Shown here piece by piece: positions 17,216 through 26,308 of a stretch of 64,000 bases of DNA. The translations under genes were made by a program, and so were the position numbers. Source of the DNA: Rhodococcus pseudokoreensis (GTDB taxonomy: Bacteria; Actinomycetota; Actinomycetes; Mycobacteriales; Mycobacteriaceae). The stretch covers positions 5,084,001 to 5,148,000 of the forward strand of contig NZ_CP070619.1 of the NCBI RefSeq assembly GCF_017068395.1. The letters run 5' to 3'. Under the pieces are notes generated by a model that was given only the letters and a program-made list of their open reading frames with translations, made no database searches and was not told where the DNA came from. Position 1 is the first letter of the stretch. Each line of letters opens with the position of its first letter.

Positions 17216-17518
17216 ATGTTGAATCACGTTGTGACATTCAAATGGAAGCAGGACGTCAGTGACGAGCACATTGAGTCCTTTCACGAAGCTCTGAGCGCAG
17301 TCTCGGAGAAGATTCCGGAGGTCGTGGAATACCGTTACGGAAGGGATCTGGCCCTCAAGCCCGGCAGCGGCGACTACGCAATCTCCGCGACCTTCGAAGA
17401 CGTTCCCGACTTTCGCACATACCTGGCACATCCCGATCATGTGCGCCTCGTCCAGGAATTCATCTCGGTGATGGCCGAATCGTATTCGTCCGTTCAGATC
17501 GAATTCGCCTCGCGATAG
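17216..17518 (+). CDS. Dabb (stress-responsive alpha/beta barrel) domain protein
   Basis: A 100-residue single-domain protein beginning MLNHVVTFKWKQDVSDEHIE, with VEYRYGRDLALKPGSGDYAI and HPDHVRLVQEF. This is the typical Dabb pattern (dimeric ferredoxin-like barrel). The start is preceded by AGGGAGG. It follows the hydrolase by 71 bases and ends at a strong terminator, so it is the last gene of that short operon. Dabb proteins include cyclases and small ligand-binding enzymes; no reaction can be assigned. Confidence 0.85.
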   Translation: MLNHVVTFKWKQDVSDEHIESFHEALSAVSEKIPEVVEYRYGRDLALKPGSGDYAISATFEDVPDFRTYLAHPDHVRLVQEFISVMAESYSSVQIEFASR

Positions 17519-17521
17519 GCG

Positions 17522-17558
17522 CGACCGGACCGTCGTTCGTCGAACGACGGTCCGGTCG
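17522..17558 (+). terminator. Strong hairpin after the Dabb gene
   Basis: Perfect 16-bp GC-rich arms (CGACCGGACCGTCGTT and its complement) with a five-base loop, starting four bases after the Dabb stop. No long T run follows, as is common for actinobacterial hairpin terminators. Confidence 0.75.
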
Positions 17559-17561
17559 ACA

Positions 17562-18518
17562 GTGTCGCTCGTTTCCGAAAGTTGTGATCCAGTGGTGAGT
17601 GTCGAACACACCGGGCAGGCCCCGTCACGTGGTGCCCTGAGCCGTCCCGTCTCGGTGCGTGACGACGCGGCTGCGTGGGTGGAGGCGTGGCCGGATGCCC
17701 GAATACTTCGCGTGAACGGTCGCGGTCAGGTCCGGCTTGTCGACAGACAACTGATGCTGGAACCGGCCGCCGACCTCTACTCCGAGCCTCCCGCGCGCGC
17801 CGTGCTGCTCGGCGTCTGTGGCACGGTTCACGAGTGGGCGGTGCGGGACGAGTTCCTCGCTGACAATTCCTCTGCGGGAACCAAGGTCGAACTCGGTGAC
17901 CTGCGCTCACACGGAGCACTCCTCGATGCTGCTGACGCCGACCGGTATGTCACAGCGTTGGCATTGCTGACGTGGCAGGACGACGCCCATTTCTGCGCGC
18001 GGGATGGGGCGCCGACAACGATCACCTCGGGTGGTTGGATGGGCGTGTGCACGGCGTGCGGCCGGGAGGAATATCCGCGTACCGATCCCGCGATCATTTG
18101 TCTGGTGCACGACGGGGCAGACCGAGTACTGCTGGCGCGTCAGGCGAACTGGCCGGCACGGAACTTCTCGACGCTGGCGGGCTTCGTCGAGGCGGGCGAG
18201 TCTCTGGAAAGCTGTGTGGCACGGGAAGTTGCGGAGGAGGTCGGTCTCCTCGTCTCCGACGTGGTCTACGTCGGAAGTCAGCCCTGGCCCTTCCCGCGCT
18301 CCCTCATGCTCGGATTCCATGCCACGGCAGATCCCCGAGACGAGCTCGTCTTCATGGATGGCGAGATCGGCGAAGCTCACTGGTGCACCCGCGCGGAGGT
18401 ACGGGAGGCTCTGGCTGCAGGGGATTGGACGAGCTCGGCGGATGCGCACGTGTTGTTGCCCGGCGCAGTCTCGATTGCGAGGCGCATGCTCGAGGCCTGG
18501 GCGCGAGCCAGTGATTGA
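17562..18518 (+). CDS. nudC: NudC-like NADH pyrophosphatase (Nudix), degenerate zinc site
   Basis: Hydrolyses NADH/NAD or decaps NAD-RNA. The Nudix box GFVEAGESLESCVAREVAEE is complete. It is followed by the family hallmark SQPWPFPRSLM. The zinc ribbon before it normally has four cysteines; here it reads FCARDG...CTACG, so the second cysteine is Asp and only three remain. At 318 residues it has normal length. The frame begins at GTG 17562, only four bases after the hairpin; GTG 17592 or 17595 is a plausible later start because no ribosome site is clear. It stands alone and converges with the AcoR-like gene. Confidence 0.82.
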   Translation: MSLVSESCDPVVSVEHTGQAPSRGALSRPVSVRDDAAAWVEAWPDARILRVNGRGQVRLVDRQLMLEPAADLYSEPPARAVLLGVCGTVHEWAVRDEFLADNSSAGTKVELGDLRSHGALLDAADADRYVTALALLTWQDDAHFCARDGAPTTITSGGWMGVCTACGREEYPRTDPAIICLVHDGADRVLLARQANWPARNFSTLAGFVEAGESLESCVAREVAEEVGLLVSDVVYVGSQPWPFPRSLMLGFHATADPRDELVFMDGEIGEAHWCTRAEVREALAAGDWTSSADAHVLLPGAVSIARRMLEAWARASD

Positions 18519-18558
18519 CACTCTGTCTCGATCGGCACGGTCCCCTCCTCGACTGGCA

Positions 18559-20385
18559 CTACTGCGGAAGGAACCGGCTTCCGTCGATTCCCAGGGCACG
18601 CATTTTGCGGTAGAGGGTGGAGCGAGCTACCCCCAGGCGTTGCGCAGCCAGTAGTTTGTTGCCGTCGGTCTCGACGAGTGCCCTGAGCAACGCGTCACGC
18701 TCCGCCAATTCGAGTGAGGTCGAGGCATTTCGGCGGCGTAGATCACCGTCGCGGTATCCGTCGGGCAGATGCTGCACTCCGATGTCGGAGCCCATCGAAC
18801 GCAGGAGCGAGGACGCCAGAACCGATTCGAGCTCTCTGACATTTCCCGGCCAGTCCCGCGCGACCAGCAGTTGCAGAGCAGTGGGTTGCAGTCGCAGGCC
18901 GGTGCGGTCCGGGGAGTGCTTACGTAGTAGGGCGACACTGATGTCGGCGATATCTTCGGACCGATGTCGCAGTGGATCGATCTCTATGCGGCGCATGAAG
19001 TGATCGCACAGTCGACCGGCGGGGCCTTGACGGATCCCTTCGCCGGCGGTGGCAATGATGTGAGCGCGATTGTCGACGGCCTCGCTGAGGATCGCGCAGA
19101 CGTTGGAGACCAGTTGTTCCGGCAGGAGATCGAGATGCCGGATGATGAGGGCTCCGTCGACCTTGTTCCAATTGACCAGTCCGGCAATCCACGCGACGGG
19201 GTCGACGGAGGCGGTACCAGCGTCGAACACGGTGAAATGGCCGTCGGCATCCTGCATCCGGTGGAGGGCGCTCGCGGCAAAGAACTTGCCGGCGCCGGGT
19301 TCTCCGGTGACGAGCACAGGTGCGTCGATCGCGACGAGTCGCTCGAGTTCGGTCTGCAGTCGCTTCGTCGACAAACTGCGGCCGGGAACCTTGACAGTCT
19401 CCGTGCGTCTTTCGACGGTGGAGGCCGACGCCAATTGACGGGCGGGCGACTTCTTCGTATCGCGGGGATGTGGCCGCATCTCGATGACGATGCCCGCCGG
19501 CGTTCGGGAGTCTCCGACTCTGCGTGCAGTTGCGGAAACCGTGACGTTGTCGGCGAGTCTGACTTCCCCGATGAACTCGTCGCGGCCGGCCAGCATTCGG
19601 CATGCCCAATCCCACAAGAGCGCCTGGTCGGACGTGTCGATGATCTGCGCGGCCATCGGAGTGGTCATGATGACATCTTGATTCAAGGACACCACTGCAG
19701 AGGAGCCGCGTCGAGAGGCCTGCAGGAAGGACTGGAGAAGCAGTTGCTCGCGATCGGAGGACTCGGCGTAGAGACGCGACTGAATTTCGCGAACGGCTGA
19801 TTGCGCCAGGGCACCCATCAGCGCGTTGGAGTCCGACAGGTTGGAAGTGATGTCGAGGATCCCCTCCACTGTGCGGGTGATCGGATGGATGATAGGAACA
19901 CCGACGCACGCCAGGCTTTGCAGCGCCTCACGGAAGTGCTCACCACCGCTGACTTGGAACGGTCGTCGCTCCTCCAACGCGGTGCCGATCCCGTTGGTGC
20001 CGGTGTCCTCCTCGGCATAGCGGAAGCCGGGTGCCACGTAGGCGCGGTCCAAACGCGCTCGCAACCCTGCGTCGCCCGCCCTGCGGTCGACGATCTGAGC
20101 GGCGGAATCGGCCAGCAGGATGGTCGCGGGCGCGTCCTGCAGGTGTAGGACGAGGTTGTCGATCACGGGATCGGCGGCTCTCCTCAACCGGCTGTCACGA
20201 TCCACGTCCGGCGTGTAGGGAAGGTCGCCGTCGCCGGCCGAGACGCCGATAACTTCACACCGCCGCCATGACGCCTCGATCTCGGGTCGGAGGGTGCTCA
20301 ACTCCTGGCTCTCTCGTGATGGCGCTGATATCCAGAATCGTTCACGTTCGTTCAATGGCTCGCGGCCCGCCTTGTCGATACTCAT
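18559..20385 (-). CDS. AcoR-like transcriptional activator (GAF, degenerate AAA+, Fis HTH)
   Basis: A 608-residue activator. An N-terminal GAF-type sensor includes EEDTGTNGIGTALEERRPFQ and GVPIIHPITRTVEGILDI. A degenerate AAA+ domain carries LVTGEPGAGKFFAASALH (Walker A) and WPGNVRELESVL. The C-terminal Fis-type helix-turn-helix contains KLLAAQRLGVARSTLYRKMR. The sigma54-contacting GAFTGA loop is absent, as in actinobacterial AcoR-like proteins thought to act with ordinary sigma factors. ATG 20385 follows AAGG; GTG 20391 is the alternative. A motif copy lies 78 bases upstream (20463), so autoregulation is likely. It is the natural candidate to bind the TGTCC-N9-ACA sites of the island. Confidence 0.9.
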   Translation of the reverse strand: MSIDKAGREPLNERERFWISAPSRESQELSTLRPEIEASWRRCEVIGVSAGDGDLPYTPDVDRDSRLRRAADPVIDNLVLHLQDAPATILLADSAAQIVDRRAGDAGLRARLDRAYVAPGFRYAEEDTGTNGIGTALEERRPFQVSGGEHFREALQSLACVGVPIIHPITRTVEGILDITSNLSDSNALMGALAQSAVREIQSRLYAESSDREQLLLQSFLQASRRGSSAVVSLNQDVIMTTPMAAQIIDTSDQALLWDWACRMLAGRDEFIGEVRLADNVTVSATARRVGDSRTPAGIVIEMRPHPRDTKKSPARQLASASTVERRTETVKVPGRSLSTKRLQTELERLVAIDAPVLVTGEPGAGKFFAASALHRMQDADGHFTVFDAGTASVDPVAWIAGLVNWNKVDGALIIRHLDLLPEQLVSNVCAILSEAVDNRAHIIATAGEGIRQGPAGRLCDHFMRRIEIDPLRHRSEDIADISVALLRKHSPDRTGLRLQPTALQLLVARDWPGNVRELESVLASSLLRSMGSDIGVQHLPDGYRDGDLRRRNASTSLELAERDALLRALVETDGNKLLAAQRLGVARSTLYRKMRALGIDGSRFLPQ

Positions 20386-20462
20386 AGCCACCTTACATCA
20401 CTGGTCAGGGGATTTTCCGAGCTGACCCTCCCCCAAATGTAACCTGGCTCACATCTTTGGGT

Positions 20463-20481
20463 GTGTCCCGTTTTGCTACAG
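20463..20481 (+). promoter_or_regulatory. AcoR-type motif, copy 4 (upstream of the activator gene)
   Basis: GTGTCCCGTTTTGCTACAG. It lies upstream of the AcoR-like gene (start 20385, minus strand) and overlaps the last codons of the acyl-CoA synthetase. This suggests autoregulation of the activator. Confidence 0.5.
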
Positions 20482-22122
20482 TCCGCTCGCTGTACCGGAC
20501 CTGGTGGGAATGACTGCAACGTTGTGGTCGACACCATCGGAGACTGTGCTCGCCTGGTCTGTCGATGCGGGCTGACCTGTGTTTTCCCGATGCCGTCGTC
20601 TGATGTCGGCTTTGTCGATCTTGCCCATTGCAGTCTTGGGGATCTCATCGACTCTCACGAAACGATCGGGCAGCCAGAACCGGGGGAGGGTTGTCGCCAG
20701 GAACGTCCGAAGCTCCTCGTCGGTCACGTCGGCGTCCAGCCGGAGCCACGCGAGGGGGCGTTCCTGCCATGTGTCGTCCGGCACGGCGATGACGGCGGCC
20801 TCCGAGACAGCAGGATGAAGCATGAGCGCATTCTCGAGGTCCACCGAGGAAATCCATTCCCCACCGCTCTTGACGAGGTCCTTTTCGCGGTCTTTGATCT
20901 GCAGGCCGGCATCTGGGTGAACGGTCGCCACATCGCCGGTGCGCAGCCAGCCGTCTCGAAAGCTGTCCGGCGTTCGTGGATCGTCCAGGTATTCCCGGGC
21001 GACCCACGGCGAACGTACTTCCAGTTCGCCGACGGTCTGACCATCCCAGTGTTGCGGTGAGCCGGATTCGTCCACGACGCGGAGCTCGAACAACGGCAGT
21101 GGCCTGCCCTGCATCGAGCCGCCGGGGGAGAACGTGCCCATCGGAGATGTCTCGGTCATTCCCCATCCATTTACGACGCGGGCGCCTTGCTCAGCCCACC
21201 ACCGCGCCAGCGCGACCGGCGGCACCTGCCCTCCGAGCCACATCGTCTTCAGCTCCGAGAGGTCGTAGCCACAGTTACGGCGTAGGTGCTCGTCGCGCAT
21301 GAGGGCGGCGACCGTCGGCGAGCCGACGAAGGTGTCGGGCCGTTCGCCATGGATCAAGTCCAGGAACCGCTCGGGTGTGGGGTGCGGTCCGGGCAGCACC
21401 AGACGTGCGCCCTGGAGCGCCGCCGCGTAGGGGACACCCCAGCCGTTGACGTGCGACATCTGGGTGGCGAGCAGGTAGGCCCGCTCCGCGTCGATCTCGA
21501 CTCCGCCCTTGGTGCTGATCGCCATGGCGTGGAGCACGATGCTCCGGTGGCTGTAGACGACGCCCTTGGGCAACCCGGTCGTGCCCGAGGTGAAGCAGAT
21601 CGACGCCGCAGTGTTTTCGTCGACCTCCTGGAAGGACCCGAGGGTGCATGCACGTGAAACGAACTGATCATAGGGAATGACCTGGTCGAAGCCATCGATC
21701 GCACCGGGTTGGCCCACAACGACGAGGTGCCGAACCGTGGGAATCCGACCACGCATCGCCTCTACCAACGGGAGAAGATCCTCGTCGACGATCAGAACCT
21801 CATCTGAAACATGGTTGATCGTATAGGCCATGTGTTCGACCGGCATGCGGTGATTTACCGTGTGCAGGACGGCCCCGAGCGCTGGGACCGCGAAGTATGC
21901 CGCCAGGTGCTGACGGGTATTCCACGCCATGGTTGCGATTCGGGACCCGCGTTTCACGCCGATCGATGCGAGCGCACCGGCCAGATCCCTCACGTCGGAG
22001 ACCAGGTCCCGGTATGTGAAACTGCGAACCCCGTCCGAAGTCCAGGCCGTGTTGATCCGAGCGCCATTCACGTTCTCGGCGCGCCACAGCAGCCTCGCCA
22101 CCGACAATTGACTACTCATCAT
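20476..22122 (-). CDS. Fatty-acid-type acyl-CoA synthetase (AMP-binding)
   Basis: Activates a carboxylic acid with ATP and CoA. FTSGTTGLPKGVVYSHRS (about residue 185) is the AMP-binding signature. GWGMTETSPMG, DGWLRTGDVATVHPDAGLQIKDREKDLVKSGGEWISSVDLE and the C-terminal PKTAMGKIDK (catalytic Lys) are all present. The length of 548 is normal for medium- or long-chain ligases. ATG 22122 is favoured; GTG 22134 is possible. It lies immediately upstream of the activator gene and is divergent from the SMP-30 gene, with an AcoR-type motif in the shared promoter. It would feed hydrolysis products into beta-oxidation. Confidence 0.9.
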   Translation of the reverse strand: MMSSQLSVARLLWRAENVNGARINTAWTSDGVRSFTYRDLVSDVRDLAGALASIGVKRGSRIATMAWNTRQHLAAYFAVPALGAVLHTVNHRMPVEHMAYTINHVSDEVLIVDEDLLPLVEAMRGRIPTVRHLVVVGQPGAIDGFDQVIPYDQFVSRACTLGSFQEVDENTAASICFTSGTTGLPKGVVYSHRSIVLHAMAISTKGGVEIDAERAYLLATQMSHVNGWGVPYAAALQGARLVLPGPHPTPERFLDLIHGERPDTFVGSPTVAALMRDEHLRRNCGYDLSELKTMWLGGQVPPVALARWWAEQGARVVNGWGMTETSPMGTFSPGGSMQGRPLPLFELRVVDESGSPQHWDGQTVGELEVRSPWVAREYLDDPRTPDSFRDGWLRTGDVATVHPDAGLQIKDREKDLVKSGGEWISSVDLENALMLHPAVSEAAVIAVPDDTWQERPLAWLRLDADVTDEELRTFLATTLPRFWLPDRFVRVDEIPKTAMGKIDKADIRRRHRENTGQPASTDQASTVSDGVDHNVAVIPTRSGTASGL

Positions 22123-22273
22123 GAGCCCATCCACCGGTCCTACCGCCTTTCATCAGATCGCTCCAAGTCGGGTCCTCGATGGATGCCAACTCTGCGACCA
22201 CGTAATAGGCCGATCCTGTACCCCCCGTCAGGCACAAGGTGTCCTATAACGAGTCATCCCTTGCCCCAACGTG

Positions 22274-22292
22274 GTGTTGCATTTTCGGACAT
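22274..22292 (-). promoter_or_regulatory. AcoR-type motif, copy 5 (acyl-CoA synthetase/SMP-30 divergent promoter)
   Basis: The minus strand reads ATGTCCGAAAATGCAACAC. It lies 90 bases upstream of the SMP-30 ATG and about 150 upstream of the acyl-CoA synthetase start. Confidence 0.55.
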
Positions 22293-22382
22293 CCGTTTGA
22301 TCACTCAGCCGACAACAGTGGTGGAAACCGCGGGTTTGAAATGCCGAGCCCGAAACGACTCCAAATCTAAAGGGGCACAACC

Positions 22383-23282
22383 ATGACCGAATACACGCTG
22401 CGAACCATTGTCGACGGCTACTCGTACCTCGAGGGCCCCCGCTGGCATGACGGACGTCTCTGGTTTGCGGACTTCTACACCCACACCGTGAATGCCGTGA
22501 ACGCCGACGGCAGCATCGAACTTGTCGCGACGGTCCCGCACCAACCCTCTGGGCTCGGTTGGCTGCCGGACGGGCGGCTGCTGATCGTGTCGATGAAGGA
22601 CCGCAAGGTGCTGCGTCAAGAGTCGGACGGCACACTCGTCGAGCATGCCGACATCCGCAACCTATGCGGTGGCCACGCCAACGACATGGTCGTGGACGCC
22701 CAGGGAAGGGCCTACGTGGGCAACTTCGGATTCGACCTCATGGGTGGGGCGCCACACGAGCACACAACTGTCGTCCTCGTCGACACCGACGGAAGCGCCT
22801 CGATCGTCGCCGACGGACTGTCATTCCCCAACGGCATGGTCATCACTCCCGATGGTTCAACCCTGCTGGTCAACGAATTGTTCGGCAATCGGATCTCGGC
22901 ATTCGACATCCACCCGGACGGCACGCTCGGCGAGCGAATCGAATGGGCCGGCTACGGAGATCTCGGTGCCGAGCCGGACGTCGGCACACGACTCGAGGCC
23001 GCCACGATCGTGCCCGACGGTCTGACCCTGGACGCCGAAGGCGCCGTGTGGATTGCCGATGCCGGGAACAACCGAGCGGTGCGGATCGCCAAGGGCGGCG
23101 AAATCCTCGACGAGGTCAGCACCGCACCCGACGGGGTGTTCGCCGTCGCGCTCGGCGGCGACGACGGGCGCACCCTGTTCTTGTGCGTCGCACCGAATTT
23201 CGACGAGACCGAACGCACCGCAACCCGGCTGGGGCGCATGCTCGCCACCGAAGTGGACGTACCACACGCCGGCCGCCCCTGA
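22383..23282 (+). CDS. SMP-30/gluconolactonase-family lactonase
   Basis: A six-bladed beta-propeller metal hydrolase of 299 residues. YLEGPRWHDGRLWFAD (metal-ligand Glu near residue 17), HANDMVVDAQGRAYVGNFG, FPNGMVITPDGSTLLVNE (ligand Asn) and GAVWIADAGNNRAVRI (ligand Asp) mark successive blades. It follows AAAGGGG and starts at ATG 22383. It heads an operon with the flavoprotein and crotonase genes. In an island with two BVMOs, lactone hydrolysis is the obvious role, though the family also includes sugar lactonases. Confidence 0.88.
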   Translation: MTEYTLRTIVDGYSYLEGPRWHDGRLWFADFYTHTVNAVNADGSIELVATVPHQPSGLGWLPDGRLLIVSMKDRKVLRQESDGTLVEHADIRNLCGGHANDMVVDAQGRAYVGNFGFDLMGGAPHEHTTVVLVDTDGSASIVADGLSFPNGMVITPDGSTLLVNELFGNRISAFDIHPDGTLGERIEWAGYGDLGAEPDVGTRLEAATIVPDGLTLDAEGAVWIADAGNNRAVRIAKGGEILDEVSTAPDGVFAVALGGDDGRTLFLCVAPNFDETERTATRLGRMLATEVDVPHAGRP

Positions 23283-23349
23283 CCCTCCGGATCCCGCGGC
23301 GGAACCGTCTCCCACAGCGGGTCCGGCGTTGTTCTCACATTTCAACTGA

Positions 23350-25247
<1,898 letters not shown>

Positions 25248-25499
25248 CGTCGCTGAGACATAGCTGTGATGTCCACTCGCGGAATACGGGTAGCACCTTT
25301 CATCGTCACTGCCTACCGGCCAATGAAATCCCATCAGTGTCGACGAGCCCACGGTTGGCCAATCGGTGTGATCGGGACAGTTCGCAGTCCGATGGCCGCG
25401 TGAACCCGGCGCTTCTCTCTTGCGGTCGAGGGTGCTGGTTCGGGGGGTGCCCGCCGAGATCATCACCGCACCTGCACGGCCGGCCAACTGAACGACGGC
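25248..25499. other. Short degenerate stretch before the ACAD remnant
   Basis: No coding block is recognised on either strand. Confidence 0.4.
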
Positions 25500-25890
25500 T
25501 GCGCAGGTGGAAGAAACCGGTACTCGTTCATATAGCCCTGCCGCCTCGGACTTCGACGCAGTGGGCGATCACGTCGTTCTGCACCTGCGAGAAACACGAT
25601 TCGGCATTGGCATTGGCAGCGTCAATTGGCGTCAACTCAGCGCCCACGTGGGCAATTGCGTACTGATCGATGAATGCTCGGGCGACTTCGATCCGAGTAA
25701 CGAGATCGGCGAGGGGCAACCCATTGTGCTGAAACTGACCGATCGAATGACCAAAAGCTTTGTGGTTCTTGATTTATACCACGGTCTCGTCGAGGGTCTG
25801 CGCTGCGCGGTCGAGGTTGCCGATGGCGCACCCGAGTCGCTCGTGTTGCGAGTACGTCATCAGGTGGAAGAAGCCCTTCACATCGGATCG
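25500..25890 (-). pseudogene. Acyl-CoA dehydrogenase remnant (C-terminal half)
   Basis: The minus strand reads GFFHLMTYSQHERLGCAIGN and LDRAAQTLDETVV, then a TAA at 25774-25776 replaces a codon. In the same frame follow IKNHKAFGHSIGQFQHNGLP, LADLVTRIEVARAFIDQ and SCFSQVQNDVIAHCVEVRGG. A frameshift then leads to GYMNEYRF. This order is the C-terminal helical domain of long-chain acyl-CoA dehydrogenases. The N-terminal domains and the true end are gone. It is a decayed member of the island's beta-oxidation set. Confidence 0.8.
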
Positions 25891-26166
25891 CAGCGAGCAC
25901 CTCGCCACTCCATAACCTCGGGAGCCGACGCTGTTCTGCTCCTCACTGTGCGTAGGACAGGGGGACGGTGCCACGCCGTCGGCGCGGATGCCGACACCGG
26001 AGCCGGGCGCCACGCTCAACGTGCAGAGTTGTGCAGGAGTAACCGGACTCCTACAGGCCGTTCTTCCGGTCAACAAATGTTGCTGCAGTTGAATGGTGGA
26101 TGCCGGTGATGAACTGACCGTTCGCCACGCGAGGCATGCGTGCACGTGTGCCCGCCGCCCGTCGCG
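25891..26166. other. Intergenic stretch, no gene seen
   Basis: Frames here do not show the N-terminal part of the dehydrogenase remnant or any other conserved block. Confidence 0.4.
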
Positions 26167-26237
26167 TGTCCGGTGGATCGATATCGGACAGTCCCGGGTT
26201 CTCGAACGGCCCTAGCGTATGTGATGTCGGTCATACG
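26167..26237. promoter_or_regulatory. Two inverted repeats upstream of BVMO 2
   Basis: TGTCCG-N12-CGGACA (26167-26190) and CGTATG-N10-CATACG (26216-26237) lie 72-142 bases upstream of the BVMO 2 ATG. The first has the TGTCC half of the AcoR-type motif on both strands. The second is symmetric but unrelated. They are likely operators controlling BVMO 2. Confidence 0.4.
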
Positions 26238-26308
26238 AACGGACCGGTTTGGCACACATCGATCTGCTCCTCGGCGCGGGTCCCAGGCATTTCACTCAAG
26301 GAGGCAGC

